Assembly: GCF_014648695.1 (NCBI RefSeq)
Contig: NZ_BMRP01000001.1
Location: 589,898 to 649,768, forward strand
Source: Streptomyces albospinus
GTDB lineage: Bacteria > Actinomycetota > Actinomycetes > Streptomycetales > Streptomycetaceae
DNA: 59,871 bases
Direction: 5' to 3'
The notes beneath the pieces are model-generated. The model was not told the DNA's origin, searched no databases, and saw only the letters and a program-made list of their open reading frames with translations. This document shows positions 30,720-38,946 of the stretch, one piece after another (positions within the stretch are counted from its first letter, which is position 1; the number at the start of each line of letters is the position of its first letter). A program made the translations under genes and the position numbers.

Positions 30720-30777
30720 CCGCTCGCTGAGCGGCCGGGCAGCGTGAGCCAGGAATCCCCTTCGTTCACCGAGGGGG
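30720..30777 (+). promoter_or_regulatory. Two stable hairpins in the serA leader
   Basis: CCGCTC/GAGCGG (30720-30734) forms a 6-base stem with a 3-base loop, and CCCCTTCG/CGAGGGGG (30757-30777) forms an 8-base stem with one G-T pair. They lie in the 429-base gap 30469-30897 between ilvC and serA, which otherwise shows no conventional gene. They look like elements of a structured leader RNA. Confidence 0.45.
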
Positions 30778-30897
30778 AGGGTTCAAAAGCGCGTCAGGCT
30801 CACAGCGTCGTGCGTCTTCCACGCGGCTTTCCCCCCTTCACCGCCTTCGGCCGTCGGGACGGCCGTCCGCGAAGGACCAGTGAGGACTGAAGACCAC

Positions 30898-32502
30898 GTG
30901 AGCACTGCCAACCCGGGTAAACCCGTTGTACTGATCGCCGAGGAGCTGTCGCCGGCCACCGTCGACGCCCTCGGTCCGGACTTCGAGATCCGGCACTGCA
31001 ACGGCGCCGACCGCGCCGAGCTGCTGCCCGCGATCGTCGACGTCGACGCCATCCTCGTGCGCAGCGCGACGAAGGTCGACGCCGACGCGATCGCCGCCGC
31101 CAAGAAGCTGAAGGTCGTCGCCCGGGCCGGCGTCGGCCTGGACAACGTCGACGTCTCCGCCGCCACCAAGGCCGGCGTGATGGTCGTCAACGCCCCGACC
31201 TCCAACATCGTCACCGCCGCCGAGCTGGCCTGCGGTCTGCTGGTGGCCACCGCCCGCAACATCCCGCAGGCGAACACCGCCCTCAAGAACGGCGAGTGGA
31301 AGCGCAGCAAGTACACCGGCGTCGAGCTCAGCGAGAAGACCCTCGGCGTGGTCGGCCTCGGCCGGATCGGCGTGCTGGTCGCCCAGCGGATGTCCGCCTT
31401 CGGCATGAAGGTCGTCGCGTACGACCCCTACGTCCAGCCGGCCCGCGCCGCCCAGATGGGCGTCAAGCTGCTGACCCTGGACGAGCTGCTGGAGGTCTCG
31501 GACTTCATCACCGTCCACCTCCCCAAGACGCCGGAGACCGTCGGCCTCATCGGCGACGAGGCGCTGCACAAGGTCAAGCCGAGCGTCCGGATCGTCAACG
31601 CCGCACGCGGCGGGATCGTGGACGAGGCGGCGCTGGCCAGCGCGCTCAAGGAGGGCCGGGTGGCCGGCGCGGGTCTGGACGTGTACGCCGTCGAGCCCTG
31701 CACCGACTCGCCGCTCTTCGAGTTCGACCAGGTCGTCGCCACCCCGCACCTCGGTGCGTCGACGGGCGAGGCGCAGGAGAAGGCCGGTATCGCGGTCGCC
31801 AAGTCGGTGCGCCTGGCGCTCGCCGGCGAGCTGGTGCCGGACGCGGTCAACGTCCAGGGCGGCGTGATCGCGGAGGACGTCAAGCCGGGGCTGCCGCTGG
31901 CCGAGCGGCTGGGCCGGATCTTCACCGCGCTGGCCGGCGAGGTCGCGCTCCGCCTCGACGTCGAGGTGTACGGCGAGATCACCCAGCACGATGTCAAGGT
32001 GCTCGAACTCTCCGCGCTCAAGGGCGTGTTCGAGGACGTCGTGGACGAGACGGTGTCCTACGTCAACGCCCCGCTGTTCGCGCAGGAGCGCGGTGTCGAG
32101 GTGCGGCTGACCACCAGCAGCGAGTCGCCCGAGCACCGCAACGTGGTGACCGTCCGCGGCACGCTCGCGGGCGGCGAGGAGGTGTCGATCTCCGGCACCC
32201 TGGCCGGCCACAAGAACGTCCAGAAGGTCGTGGCGGTCGGCGAGCACTCCATCGACCTCGCGCTCGCCGACCACATGGCGTTCCTGCGCTACACCGACCG
32301 CCCCGGCGTCGTCGGCACCGTCGGCCGGATCCTGGGCGAGGCGGGGATCAACATCGGCGGCATGCAGGTCTCCCGGGCCGATGTCGGCGGTGAGGCGCTG
32401 GTCGTGCTCACGGTCGACGACACCATTCCGGCGAATGTCCTCAACGAGATCTCCGAGGAGATCGGCGCGACCTCGGTGCGCGCGGTGAACCTCACTCACT
32501 GA
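30898..32502 (+). CDS. serA: D-3-phosphoglycerate dehydrogenase, long form with ACT domain
   Basis: A 534-residue enzyme catalysing the first step of serine synthesis, NAD-dependent oxidation of 3-phosphoglycerate. The catalytic and nucleotide domains contain GVGLDNVDV, the Rossmann motif LGVVGLGRIGVLVAQR, the Arg in VNAARGGIVDE, and the catalytic His in ATPHLGAST. An intervening domain (about residues 320-455) and a C-terminal ACT domain (FLRYTDRPGVVGTVGRILGE and onward) mark the long type 1 form, usually feedback-inhibited by serine. GTG 30898 has GAGGA 11 bases upstream; GTG 30880 in the same frame is an alternative start. It has its own leader and terminator. Confidence 0.97.
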   Translation: MSTANPGKPVVLIAEELSPATVDALGPDFEIRHCNGADRAELLPAIVDVDAILVRSATKVDADAIAAAKKLKVVARAGVGLDNVDVSAATKAGVMVVNAPTSNIVTAAELACGLLVATARNIPQANTALKNGEWKRSKYTGVELSEKTLGVVGLGRIGVLVAQRMSAFGMKVVAYDPYVQPARAAQMGVKLLTLDELLEVSDFITVHLPKTPETVGLIGDEALHKVKPSVRIVNAARGGIVDEAALASALKEGRVAGAGLDVYAVEPCTDSPLFEFDQVVATPHLGASTGEAQEKAGIAVAKSVRLALAGELVPDAVNVQGGVIAEDVKPGLPLAERLGRIFTALAGEVALRLDVEVYGEITQHDVKVLELSALKGVFEDVVDETVSYVNAPLFAQERGVEVRLTTSSESPEHRNVVTVRGTLAGGEEVSISGTLAGHKNVQKVVAVGEHSIDLALADHMAFLRYTDRPGVVGTVGRILGEAGINIGGMQVSRADVGGEALVVLTVDDTIPANVLNEISEEIGATSVRAVNLTH

Positions 32503-32520
32503 GCCCCGGTTTTCGCAGGT

Positions 32521-32562
32521 CACCGGGCCCGGACCCCGCTTCGGCGGAGTCCGGGCCCGGTG
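32521..32562 (+). terminator. Terminator after serA
   Basis: A perfect 14-base inverted repeat (32521-32534 and 32549-32562) with a 14-base loop lies 18 bases after the serA stop. Confidence 0.85.
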
Positions 32563-32583
32563 CCTTGCGCGCGTCGTACGGAG

Positions 32584-32621
32584 GGTGTGGCGGTGCCGCC
32601 CGCGGGCGGCACCGCCACACC
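32584..32621. repeat. 38-base near-complete palindrome
   Basis: Two perfectly complementary 18-base arms (32584-32601 and 32604-32621) are separated by only two bases. It follows the serA terminator by 21 bases. Nothing else stands out in the rest of the 328-base gap 32503-32830 except a ribosome binding site near its end. It may be a second terminator or a protein site. Confidence 0.7.
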
Positions 32622-32830
32622 ACAGCCCCGGCACAGCCATGCATCACAGCCCCAGCGCATTCACCCGAATGGCGTAGTGGTTCCTGAGAGGGAGGGGCCC
32701 GCGAGCGCCGTCCGGTGGCGGCCGGAGCCGCCGGGCGCCGGGTCCCCCGAGTCGCTGGGGGCATGGTCGCGACGCGCAATGGGAACTGCGCGTGCCTCCC
32801 GCCGGTGCGTGCGGAAGGAGACAGGACGCC

Positions 32831-33859
32831 ATGAACGCACCCCTGGGTGACACTCCGCAGAGTCTGACCGGGCTGCACGTGGTGGACGCGGAGGGCGCGA
32901 AGGTGGGCATCGTCCAGCAGGTCTACCGGGACGACGCCACCAACGACCCCGAGTGGATCACCGTGCGCACCGGGCTGTTCGGCATGAAGGAGACCTTCGT
33001 GCCGCTCGCCGGGGCCCGGCGGACCGGCGACGAACTACAGGTGCCGCACACCAAGGCGACCATCAAGGAGGCGCCGAGGATCGATGCCGACGGCCATCTC
33101 GACCCCTCCGAGGAAGAGCGGCTCTACCGCCATTACGGGCTGAAGTGGCCGGGGTCCGGCGGCGCCGGCAACCCGGGCCCGTCCGGCGGCATCGCCGAGA
33201 GCCCCGCAGGCACCACCGTCGCGTCGTCCCGGCCCGCCCCGGCCACCGCGGTGCCGGGCGGGACCGGAACCGGCGCGCCCGGGGTCCGCGGCCGGCCGAC
33301 CGGGGACACCGGGCCGCACCGCACCCGCGCGGCGGGCGAGCGCGCCGCGCCGGGCGAGGACCGCACCCGGGACGCCACCCGGCCGATGGCCGTGTCCCGC
33401 GGCCGTGACGAGCGGGACGAGCGGGACGCGGTGCGCGGCGCGGAACGGGTCCCCGAGATCGTGCTCTCCGAGGAGCAGGTGCAGATCGCCACCGAGGAGC
33501 GGGAGACCGGCCGGGCCCATCTGCGCAAGCACGTGGTCACCGAGGACGTGCACCGCACCGTCCGGGTCACCCATGAGGAGGTGCGGGTGGTCCGTGAGCG
33601 GATCACCGAGGAGGAGCGCCGGTTGGGCCGTACCGCCCCGCGGATCGCTGAGGGCGAGGTCGAGGTCGTGCTCCATGAGGAGCAGGTGGTGGTCAGCAAG
33701 CGGACCGTCCCGGTGGAGCGGGTGCGGCTGGAGACCGAGCGGGTCAGCGAGCAGAAGGAGGTCAGCGCCGAAGTCCGCAAGGAGGAGCTGGAGTTCGACG
33801 ACGGCCGCAGTGCCGGCCCGGGGGAGCGCAAGGGACCGGGACCGGAGGAGCGGCACTGA
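32831..33859 (+). CDS. PRC-barrel and DUF2382 domain protein
   Basis: A 342-residue cytosolic protein. Residues about 10-105 (LTGLHVVDAEGAKVGIVQQV to the HYGLKWPG segment) form a PRC-barrel-like domain. A Pro/Gly/Thr/Arg-rich linker spans about 110-205. The C-terminal DUF2382 domain (VPEIVLSEEQVQIATEERET and onward) has repeated charged strands with the pattern V.V..E.V.V. Proteins of this architecture are common in actinobacteria and often linked to stress conditions, but no biochemical function is established to my knowledge. AAGGAGAC lies about 9 bases before the ATG at 32831. It stands alone between serA and the TetR gene. Confidence 0.9.
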   Translation: MNAPLGDTPQSLTGLHVVDAEGAKVGIVQQVYRDDATNDPEWITVRTGLFGMKETFVPLAGARRTGDELQVPHTKATIKEAPRIDADGHLDPSEEERLYRHYGLKWPGSGGAGNPGPSGGIAESPAGTTVASSRPAPATAVPGGTGTGAPGVRGRPTGDTGPHRTRAAGERAAPGEDRTRDATRPMAVSRGRDERDERDAVRGAERVPEIVLSEEQVQIATEERETGRAHLRKHVVTEDVHRTVRVTHEEVRVVRERITEEERRLGRTAPRIAEGEVEVVLHEEQVVVSKRTVPVERVRLETERVSEQKEVSAEVRKEELEFDDGRSAGPGERKGPGPEERH

Positions 33860-33899
33860 GCCGCGCCGGGCGCCGGGCCGGTCGCGCCGCCGGAATCTG

Positions 33900-33952
33900 T
33901 ACGTACGTATAAGACGTTCGTCTGGTACGGATGTCCGGTGCGGCGGTAGGCT
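33900..33952 (+). promoter_or_regulatory. TetR gene promoter with two palindromes
   Basis: TACGTACGTA (33900-33909) is a perfect palindrome. AGACG-TT-CGTCT (33912-33923) is an inverted repeat with a 2-base centre. A -10-like TAGGCT lies at 33947-33952, 6 bases before the TetR ATG, so the gene looks leaderless. The palindromes sit around the -35 region or just upstream, where an autorepressor would bind. Confidence 0.55.
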
Positions 33953-33958
33953 GCCCGC

Positions 33959-34567
33959 ATGGGACACCGCGAAGATCTTCTGGAGGGCGCCAAGCGGTGC
34001 CTCCTGGAGAAGGGGTACGCGCGCACCACCGCCCGCGACATCGTCGCCGCCTCCGGCGCCAACCTCGCCTCCATCGGCTACCACTACGGCTCCAAGGACG
34101 CCCTGATGCGCCAGGCGGTGATCGCCTCCAGCGAGGAATGGGGCGCCGGGTTCACCGAGGTGCCGGCCGCCGACGGGGCGCCGGCAGGGGAGGGCGAGCC
34201 GCTGGAGCGGTTCGCCGCGATCTGGGACACCGTCGTGCAACGCATCGCCACCGAGCGGGAGTTCATCGCGTCGCAGGTCGAGGTGCTGGGGCTGCTGCCG
34301 CGCGACGAGGCGCTGCGTACCGCCATCGGCGAGGTGCTGCCGGAGGGCGGCGAGGGGCTGGTCGCGGTCTTCGAAGGGGTGCCGGACACCGAGGTCGACG
34401 CGGAGACCGCCCGGGTCGTGGGGTCCTTCTACCAGGCGCTGCTCACCGGGCTGATGGTGCAGTCGCTGGTCCGGCCGGACGCGCTGCCGTCGGGCCGGGA
34501 CCTGGCGGAGGCGCTGCGCCGGGTGACGGCGGGCGAGGTGCTGGGGCGGGACGCGGGGGAGCGGTAG
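33959..34567 (+). CDS. TetR-family transcriptional regulator
   Basis: A 202-residue DNA-binding regulator. The N-terminal helix-turn-helix is typical: LLEGAKRCLLEKGYARTTAR, then DIVAASGANLASIGYHYGSK at about residues 27-46. The C-terminal ligand domain is helical and variable, so the inducer is unknown. No ribosome binding site precedes the ATG at 33959 and a -10 element lies 6 bases upstream, suggesting leaderless translation. Palindromes in its promoter fit autoregulation. The next gene starts 3 bases after its stop and is almost certainly co-transcribed. Confidence 0.93.
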   Translation: MGHREDLLEGAKRCLLEKGYARTTARDIVAASGANLASIGYHYGSKDALMRQAVIASSEEWGAGFTEVPAADGAPAGEGEPLERFAAIWDTVVQRIATEREFIASQVEVLGLLPRDEALRTAIGEVLPEGGEGLVAVFEGVPDTEVDAETARVVGSFYQALLTGLMVQSLVRPDALPSGRDLAEALRRVTAGEVLGRDAGER

Positions 34568-34570
34568 GGC

Positions 34571-35509
34571 ATGGCGGACGACGCGACGCGGATACCCGAG
34601 GGGTACGGCGGCTGGGAGATCCGGCCCTTCGAGGGGCTGACCGGGCTGGTCCCGGGCGGTGTACGGCTGGGGGAGCGGCGGCAGGTCCTCGCGGAGCGCT
34701 TCGCCGCGGCGTTCGGCGACGACCTGGGGGAGGTGCGGACGTTCCGCAAGGCGCCGTGGAGCACGGGCCTGTCCGACCACTATCCCGAGGGCGGGCTGAT
34801 CCTCCATTTCGACGACCGGGAGCGGCTGGTCCATCTGGAGGCCTTCGATCCGGCACCGGTCTGGTACGACGGGCTGCCGCTGACCGGCCGCCGCTACCCC
34901 GACGTCCTCGCCGACCTCCGCGAGCGGGGCTGCCGGCTGATCGAGGACGGGGACGGGGACGACGGAGTCGAGGCCCCGGACGCCGGGTTCCACCTCACCG
35001 CCCCGCACGGGCCGGACGACCTGGTCGACTGCGTCGGCCTCTTCCGCCGCCCGCTGTCGGCCGACCCCGTCACCATGTCGGACGAGCCGCCGGTCGAGCC
35101 GGTCCTGGAGCACCGCCTGGTGTCCGGCGAGGGCACCGAGGCCGTACGGCTCGGCCAGGACCGGTGGGAGCTGCGCGGGCGGCTCGGGCCGGCCCTCCAG
35201 AGCCGCCCGGACTACGGAGGGGAGAGCCAGGACTGGTACTTCGACCACGGCCTGGTGCTCACCTTCGACGCCGCCGACCGGCTCGCCTCGCTCGTCATCA
35301 GCTACTCCGGGGTGAGCGGTACGGCGGTCTTCCGCGGGGTGCCGCTGCTGGACCGGCCGTACGCCGAGGTGGTCGCCGACCTCGCCGCGCAGGGCGTGCG
35401 CGTCGAGGACGGCGAACTGGCCGGCCGCGTACCGGAACACGGCTTCACGTTGCAGCTCGTCGGCCGTCAGAACCCGGCGATGCCGGTGACCGCGGTGGCC
35501 TTCGGCTGA
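34571..35509 (+). CDS. Two-repeat protein of unknown function, operon partner of TetR gene
   Basis: A 312-residue soluble protein I do not recognise. It contains an internal duplication. In the first half LILHFDDRERLVHLEAF is followed by GLPLTGRRYPDVLADLRERG. In the second half LVLTFDAADRLASLVISY is followed by GVPLLDRPYAEVVADLAAQG. Each half ends with an acidic stretch and an aromatic FxL strand. There is no signal peptide or membrane helix. The start at 34571 is only 3 bases after the TetR stop, so the regulator and this protein are likely a functional pair. A small ligand-binding or immunity-type role is possible but unsupported. Confidence 0.8.
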   Translation: MADDATRIPEGYGGWEIRPFEGLTGLVPGGVRLGERRQVLAERFAAAFGDDLGEVRTFRKAPWSTGLSDHYPEGGLILHFDDRERLVHLEAFDPAPVWYDGLPLTGRRYPDVLADLRERGCRLIEDGDGDDGVEAPDAGFHLTAPHGPDDLVDCVGLFRRPLSADPVTMSDEPPVEPVLEHRLVSGEGTEAVRLGQDRWELRGRLGPALQSRPDYGGESQDWYFDHGLVLTFDAADRLASLVISYSGVSGTAVFRGVPLLDRPYAEVVADLAAQGVRVEDGELAGRVPEHGFTLQLVGRQNPAMPVTAVAFG

Positions 35510-35524
35510 CCGGCTGACCCGCCC

Positions 35525-35556
35525 GCGGGCCGGCGCCGCCCGGTGCACCGGCCCGC
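35525..35556. terminator. Bidirectional terminator between convergent genes
   Basis: GCGGGCCGG (35525-35533) pairs with CCGGCCCGC (35548-35556) in the 54-base gap between two convergent genes. Confidence 0.65.
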
Positions 35557-35563
35557 TCGGCCG

Positions 35564-37291
35564 TCACTTCCCGGGCCGGCGCAGCAGCAGCTCCGTGTTG
35601 TGGTCGGTGGCGGCGCCGAGCTTGGCGTTCGGGGTGGCGTAGGGGTCGTTGTACGACAACTCGCGGTAGAGGGCGGCCAGTCCGGCGTCCGAGGTGTCGT
35701 GGACGTCGCTCACATAGGGGGCGGCGGACTCGATGAGCGTGGTGAACAGGGAGAGCGTGCCGTCGCCGTTGTCGGCGAGTTCGATGATCCGGGCGTGCTG
35801 CGGATAGTCGACGTGGGAGGCGGTGTTGATCTCCCAGAAGGCCCGCTCGGGGACCGCGTGGCCGTGCGGCGTGATCCGGTTCTCGTGGGTGTGGCCGTTC
35901 ACCCAGGCGACTACGTTCGGGTAGCGCTGGAGCAGCGAGACCAGCGCCGCGCCGTCGTGGCGGAGCTCGAACGGGTGGTAGGGGTCGGGCAGCAGATTGC
36001 CCATCGACGTGCTGGTGTGGTGGCTGAACAGCACGATCAGGGAGTCGCCGGACCCGCCGCGCACGGTGCGGCCGTCGGTGTCGTACCAGCGGCTGCTGTG
36101 GGACTTGAGCACCGACTCCAGCCACTTCAGCTGCGCGGTGCCCAGTGAACCGTCCGCGAAACCGGCCCTGTTGGTGGTGTCCAGGCTGATGCCGAGGACG
36201 CCCTCGGCGAGCGGGAAGGTGTAGTAGAGGTGGCCGCTGTTCGCCGCGTCCGCGGTGAAGCCGTGGCCGACCGGGCCCGCGCCGGTGTGCGCCGGGTCCA
36301 GGTGCGCCTGGGCGAACTCGGTGGGGCTGAACGGGCGGCGCCGCTCGTCCGGGGTGACCTTGCGGATCGCGCCCTCGCTGGTCAGCAGCTTGCCGAGCAG
36401 CGCCGCGGCCCGGGCCGGGTCGTGCTTGAGGGCGTCCGCGAGCTGGGCCGCGGTGGCGTCGTCGCAGCCCTCCAGCTTGCGGTCGCCGGTGTAGAGCTCG
36501 TTCAGCAGGCCGAGGTCGGGCAGGCTGCCCTCGATGCTGTCGTCGTGGTTGCCGACCGTGGTGTACCACGGGACCTTCAGGCCGGGTGCGGTGAACGGGC
36601 GGCCCGCGCCGGACAGGAAGCCCGGTATCTGCGGCAGCCCCTTGGCCTTGTAGTGGTCCTGCAAGGGCAGCTCGGGGTTCCAGTAGTCCACGCTGCCGGA
36701 GTTCTGCACGCCCTCGTAGCGGGACGGGTCGCCGCTGCTGGGGGTGATCCGGCCGCCGCTCATGACGGTCAGGTACCAGTCGAGCTCGATGTGCTCGTGG
36801 TTGTCGGTGTTGTCGCCGGTGGCCATCACCATGCCGAACGGCAGGCCGGTGTACGGGCCCTGGCGGACCGCGTTGACCCGCTCGACCAGCGAGGAGGCGC
36901 CGCGCACGGTCAGCGCCTCCTGGGGGCGGCACGCGCTGTCGTTGAACTTCGCCAGGTACTCGAACCGCACCGGCGACTCGACGTCGGCCAGATGCAGATC
37001 CGTGAACTGCACGAACGAGGCGAGCCCGGTGCGCCGGTCGTCGCGCCCCGCGCCCGCGCCCGCGAGCTCACCGCGCACCACCAGCGGCCAGCCGGGACCC
37101 GCCACCAGCCGCTTGTACGCCCCGCTGCCCACCGGACGCGCGGCCTGTTCGAGGGTGGTCCCCCGGGTCCGCACGGCCCGCGCCGCGGTGACCGCCAGCG
37201 CCTGGTCGTACGACCCGGCCGACCACAGCGCGGCACCTGCCGCGACGGCGGACAGCCTGGACATGAATTGGCGGCGGTTCATCCCGTGCAT
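35564..37291 (-). CDS. Tat-exported calcineurin-like metallophosphoesterase
   Basis: A 575-residue secreted protein. A twin-arginine signal (NRRQFMSRLSAVAAGAALWS) opens it, followed by a metallophosphoesterase domain with the motif series FVQFTDLHLAD (D and H ligands), MVMATGDNTDN (GD), TTVGNHDDS (GNHD), LFSHHTS and WVNGHTHENR (GHTH). Between them are long insertions typical of actinobacterial members of this family. It should hydrolyse an extracellular phosphoester of unknown identity. I chose the ATG at 37291, with GGGGGA 5 bases upstream; ATG 37282 and a longer open frame to 37315 are alternatives. It may complement the phospholipase C at 10.9 kb in phosphate acquisition. Confidence 0.92.
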   Translation of the reverse strand: MHGMNRRQFMSRLSAVAAGAALWSAGSYDQALAVTAARAVRTRGTTLEQAARPVGSGAYKRLVAGPGWPLVVRGELAGAGAGRDDRRTGLASFVQFTDLHLADVESPVRFEYLAKFNDSACRPQEALTVRGASSLVERVNAVRQGPYTGLPFGMVMATGDNTDNHEHIELDWYLTVMSGGRITPSSGDPSRYEGVQNSGSVDYWNPELPLQDHYKAKGLPQIPGFLSGAGRPFTAPGLKVPWYTTVGNHDDSIEGSLPDLGLLNELYTGDRKLEGCDDATAAQLADALKHDPARAAALLGKLLTSEGAIRKVTPDERRRPFSPTEFAQAHLDPAHTGAGPVGHGFTADAANSGHLYYTFPLAEGVLGISLDTTNRAGFADGSLGTAQLKWLESVLKSHSSRWYDTDGRTVRGGSGDSLIVLFSHHTSTSMGNLLPDPYHPFELRHDGAALVSLLQRYPNVVAWVNGHTHENRITPHGHAVPERAFWEINTASHVDYPQHARIIELADNGDGTLSLFTTLIESAAPYVSDVHDTSDAGLAALYRELSYNDPYATPNAKLGAATDHNTELLLRRPGK

Positions 37292-37481
37292 GAATTCCCC
37301 CTGGGGTGGCGGCACTTGGCGGCACTTGGCGTCGCTCGGCGGCTCGCGACGCTGCGCCCGCCGGTCGGGCGCAGCCGATGCGCGGTCACGCTACTTGCCA
37401 GTAGTCACGGGCAACAGGTCTTGCGCACAACAAGAAGATGGACAGTTGGTGCCGCGCCGGCCGTGGAGCGTGCTCAGCGGC

Positions 37482-38741
37482 TCACAGCCGGGCCGCCTTG
37501 AGCGCCATGTGGAGCAGCAGCCGGTCCGCGCCCTTGTCCAGGTCGAGGCCGGTCAGCTTCTCGACCCGGCCCAGGCGGTAGTAGAGCGTCTGGCGGTGGA
37601 CGCCCAACTGCTGGGCGGTGCGCCCCGCCTGGCCGGCGCAGTCGAGGAACGCCTCGGCGGTGCGGGCGAGTTCGGCGTGGGCCGGGGACAGCAGCGGGCC
37701 GATGGCCGGGTCGGGTCCGGTGGCGGGGAGGGCGGTCAGCAGCCGGTACGCGCCGATGCCGTCCCACTGCGCGACGGGGCCCAGCCGGGGCTCGGCCCGC
37801 GCCGCGCGGGCCGCGTCCAGCGCCTGCTGCCAGGCGGCCGGCAGGTCGGTGAGCTCCCGGGTGCCGGTGACGATGCCGGCGGCGCCCCGGCCCGGCCGCC
37901 CGCCCGCGGCGCCCCCGCCGGCCGGCGCCCCGCCCGCGCGCGGGGAGCGCAGCAGATGGTCGGCCACCGTATGGGCCGGGGCGAGCGAGCCGGTCTGGCG
38001 CAGCCGGACCAGCGCGGCCAGCGCGGGCTCGGCGGCGGCCGGGTGCGGCGGGCCGGAGCGGGCGCCGCCCGGCGCGGGCAGCGGGCAGGCCGCCAGCAGG
38101 CCGGGCAGGCTCGGCAGCGCGGCGGTGTCGGTGGCCGCGGTGTCCCAGGGGAGTACGGCCACCAGGGTGAGCGGGGCGCCCGGTATGAAGCGCAGGGTGT
38201 CGCGCAGCGCGTCCCGCAGCGCGACCGCCGCCGCGGGCCGCCCCGTGGCCCGGGAGGTGAGCAGCTCCCGCAACAGCTCGGCCAGTTCGGACCCGGCGCG
38301 GGACTCGTCCGCGAGCAGCGCGCCGATCCGCGCGGCGGTCTCCATCGCCTGGGCGATCCGGGGGTCGGGCGGGGTACCTGGGCCGCCCAGTTCGAGGTCG
38401 GTCAGATGGCCGTCGTCCAGCAGCCATACGTAGCCGTGCACGATGCCGCGGTGCCGTACGGGCAGACAGATCCGGCCTCTGAAGACTCCGGCCGCCGGGT
38501 CCGGGGGAATCCGCAGCGGAGTCGTGGCGCGGGCGATGCCGAACGCCTCGAACCAGGCGCGCACGGCCGCCGAGGACCGGCGCTGGAGGATCGAGCGGGT
38601 CCGCACCGGGTCCATGACCTCGTCGTCCTCGCCCTCGTGCGCCCCGAACGCGATCAGCCCGAAATCCCGGTCCTCCAGTGTCGCCGGGGCGCCGAGCGCC
38701 GCCGAGATCTCGTCCACGAGCTGCTGGTAGTCACTCCGCAT
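37482..38741 (-). CDS. PucR-type transcriptional regulator, probable regulator of proline catabolism
   Basis: A 419-residue regulator. The C-terminal PucR helix-turn-helix ([20 protein letters not shown]) is clear. The N-terminal and middle regions are the variable sensing part, with an Ala/Gly/Pro-rich low-complexity segment near residues 290-310. It is divergent from putA across 205 bases, the arrangement expected for an activator of proline use. I chose the ATG at 38741 ([11 protein letters not shown]) because homologues I recall begin there; GGAGAGGG lies 11 bases upstream, which is long. The open frame continues to 38816. Proline or P5C as effector is inference from position. Confidence 0.85.
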   Translation of the reverse strand: MRSDYQQLVDEISAALGAPATLEDRDFGLIAFGAHEGEDDEVMDPVRTRSILQRRSSAAVRAWFEAFGIARATTPLRIPPDPAAGVFRGRICLPVRHRGIVHGYVWLLDDGHLTDLELGGPGTPPDPRIAQAMETAARIGALLADESRAGSELAELLRELLTSRATGRPAAAVALRDALRDTLRFIPGAPLTLVAVLPWDTAATDTAALPSLPGLLAACPLPAPGGARSGPPHPAAAEPALAALVRLRQTGSLAPAHTVADHLLRSPRAGGAPAGGGAAGGRPGRGAAGIVTGTRELTDLPAAWQQALDAARAARAEPRLGPVAQWDGIGAYRLLTALPATGPDPAIGPLLSPAHAELARTAEAFLDCAGQAGRTAQQLGVHRQTLYYRLGRVEKLTGLDLDKGADRLLLHMALKAARL

Positions 38742-38946
38742 CCGCCGTCCGGCCCTCTCCTGTCGCCGCCGCCACTCCACTCCCATTCTCATACATCTGT
38801 CTGAGATCCCGGCCACGAAGGCGTGACAGCTGTCGATGGCCGGAAAGTGGCGCGATCCTTAAATTTCAGGTGGCTCCCCTTGCCGCCGCGCCCGCCAACA
38901 AGGCGCCCGCCCCGGCATTTGTCATCCTGATTCATGGAGGTGCCCC

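Noticed and set aside
30553..30747. 64-residue frame MGDPYASVQTSPSSG in the ilvC-serA gap
   Set aside because: It has no ribosome binding site and overlaps a better-placed leaderless frame in another phase; its serine richness alone is not evidence of coding.
30623..30780. Possible cobalamin riboswitch in the serA leader, because of AGCCAGGA and GGGGAAACC
   Set aside because: The other conserved blocks of the B12 aptamer (the CCGGTG...TCCG and CCCGC.ACTG parts) are not present in order, and serA is not an expected target.
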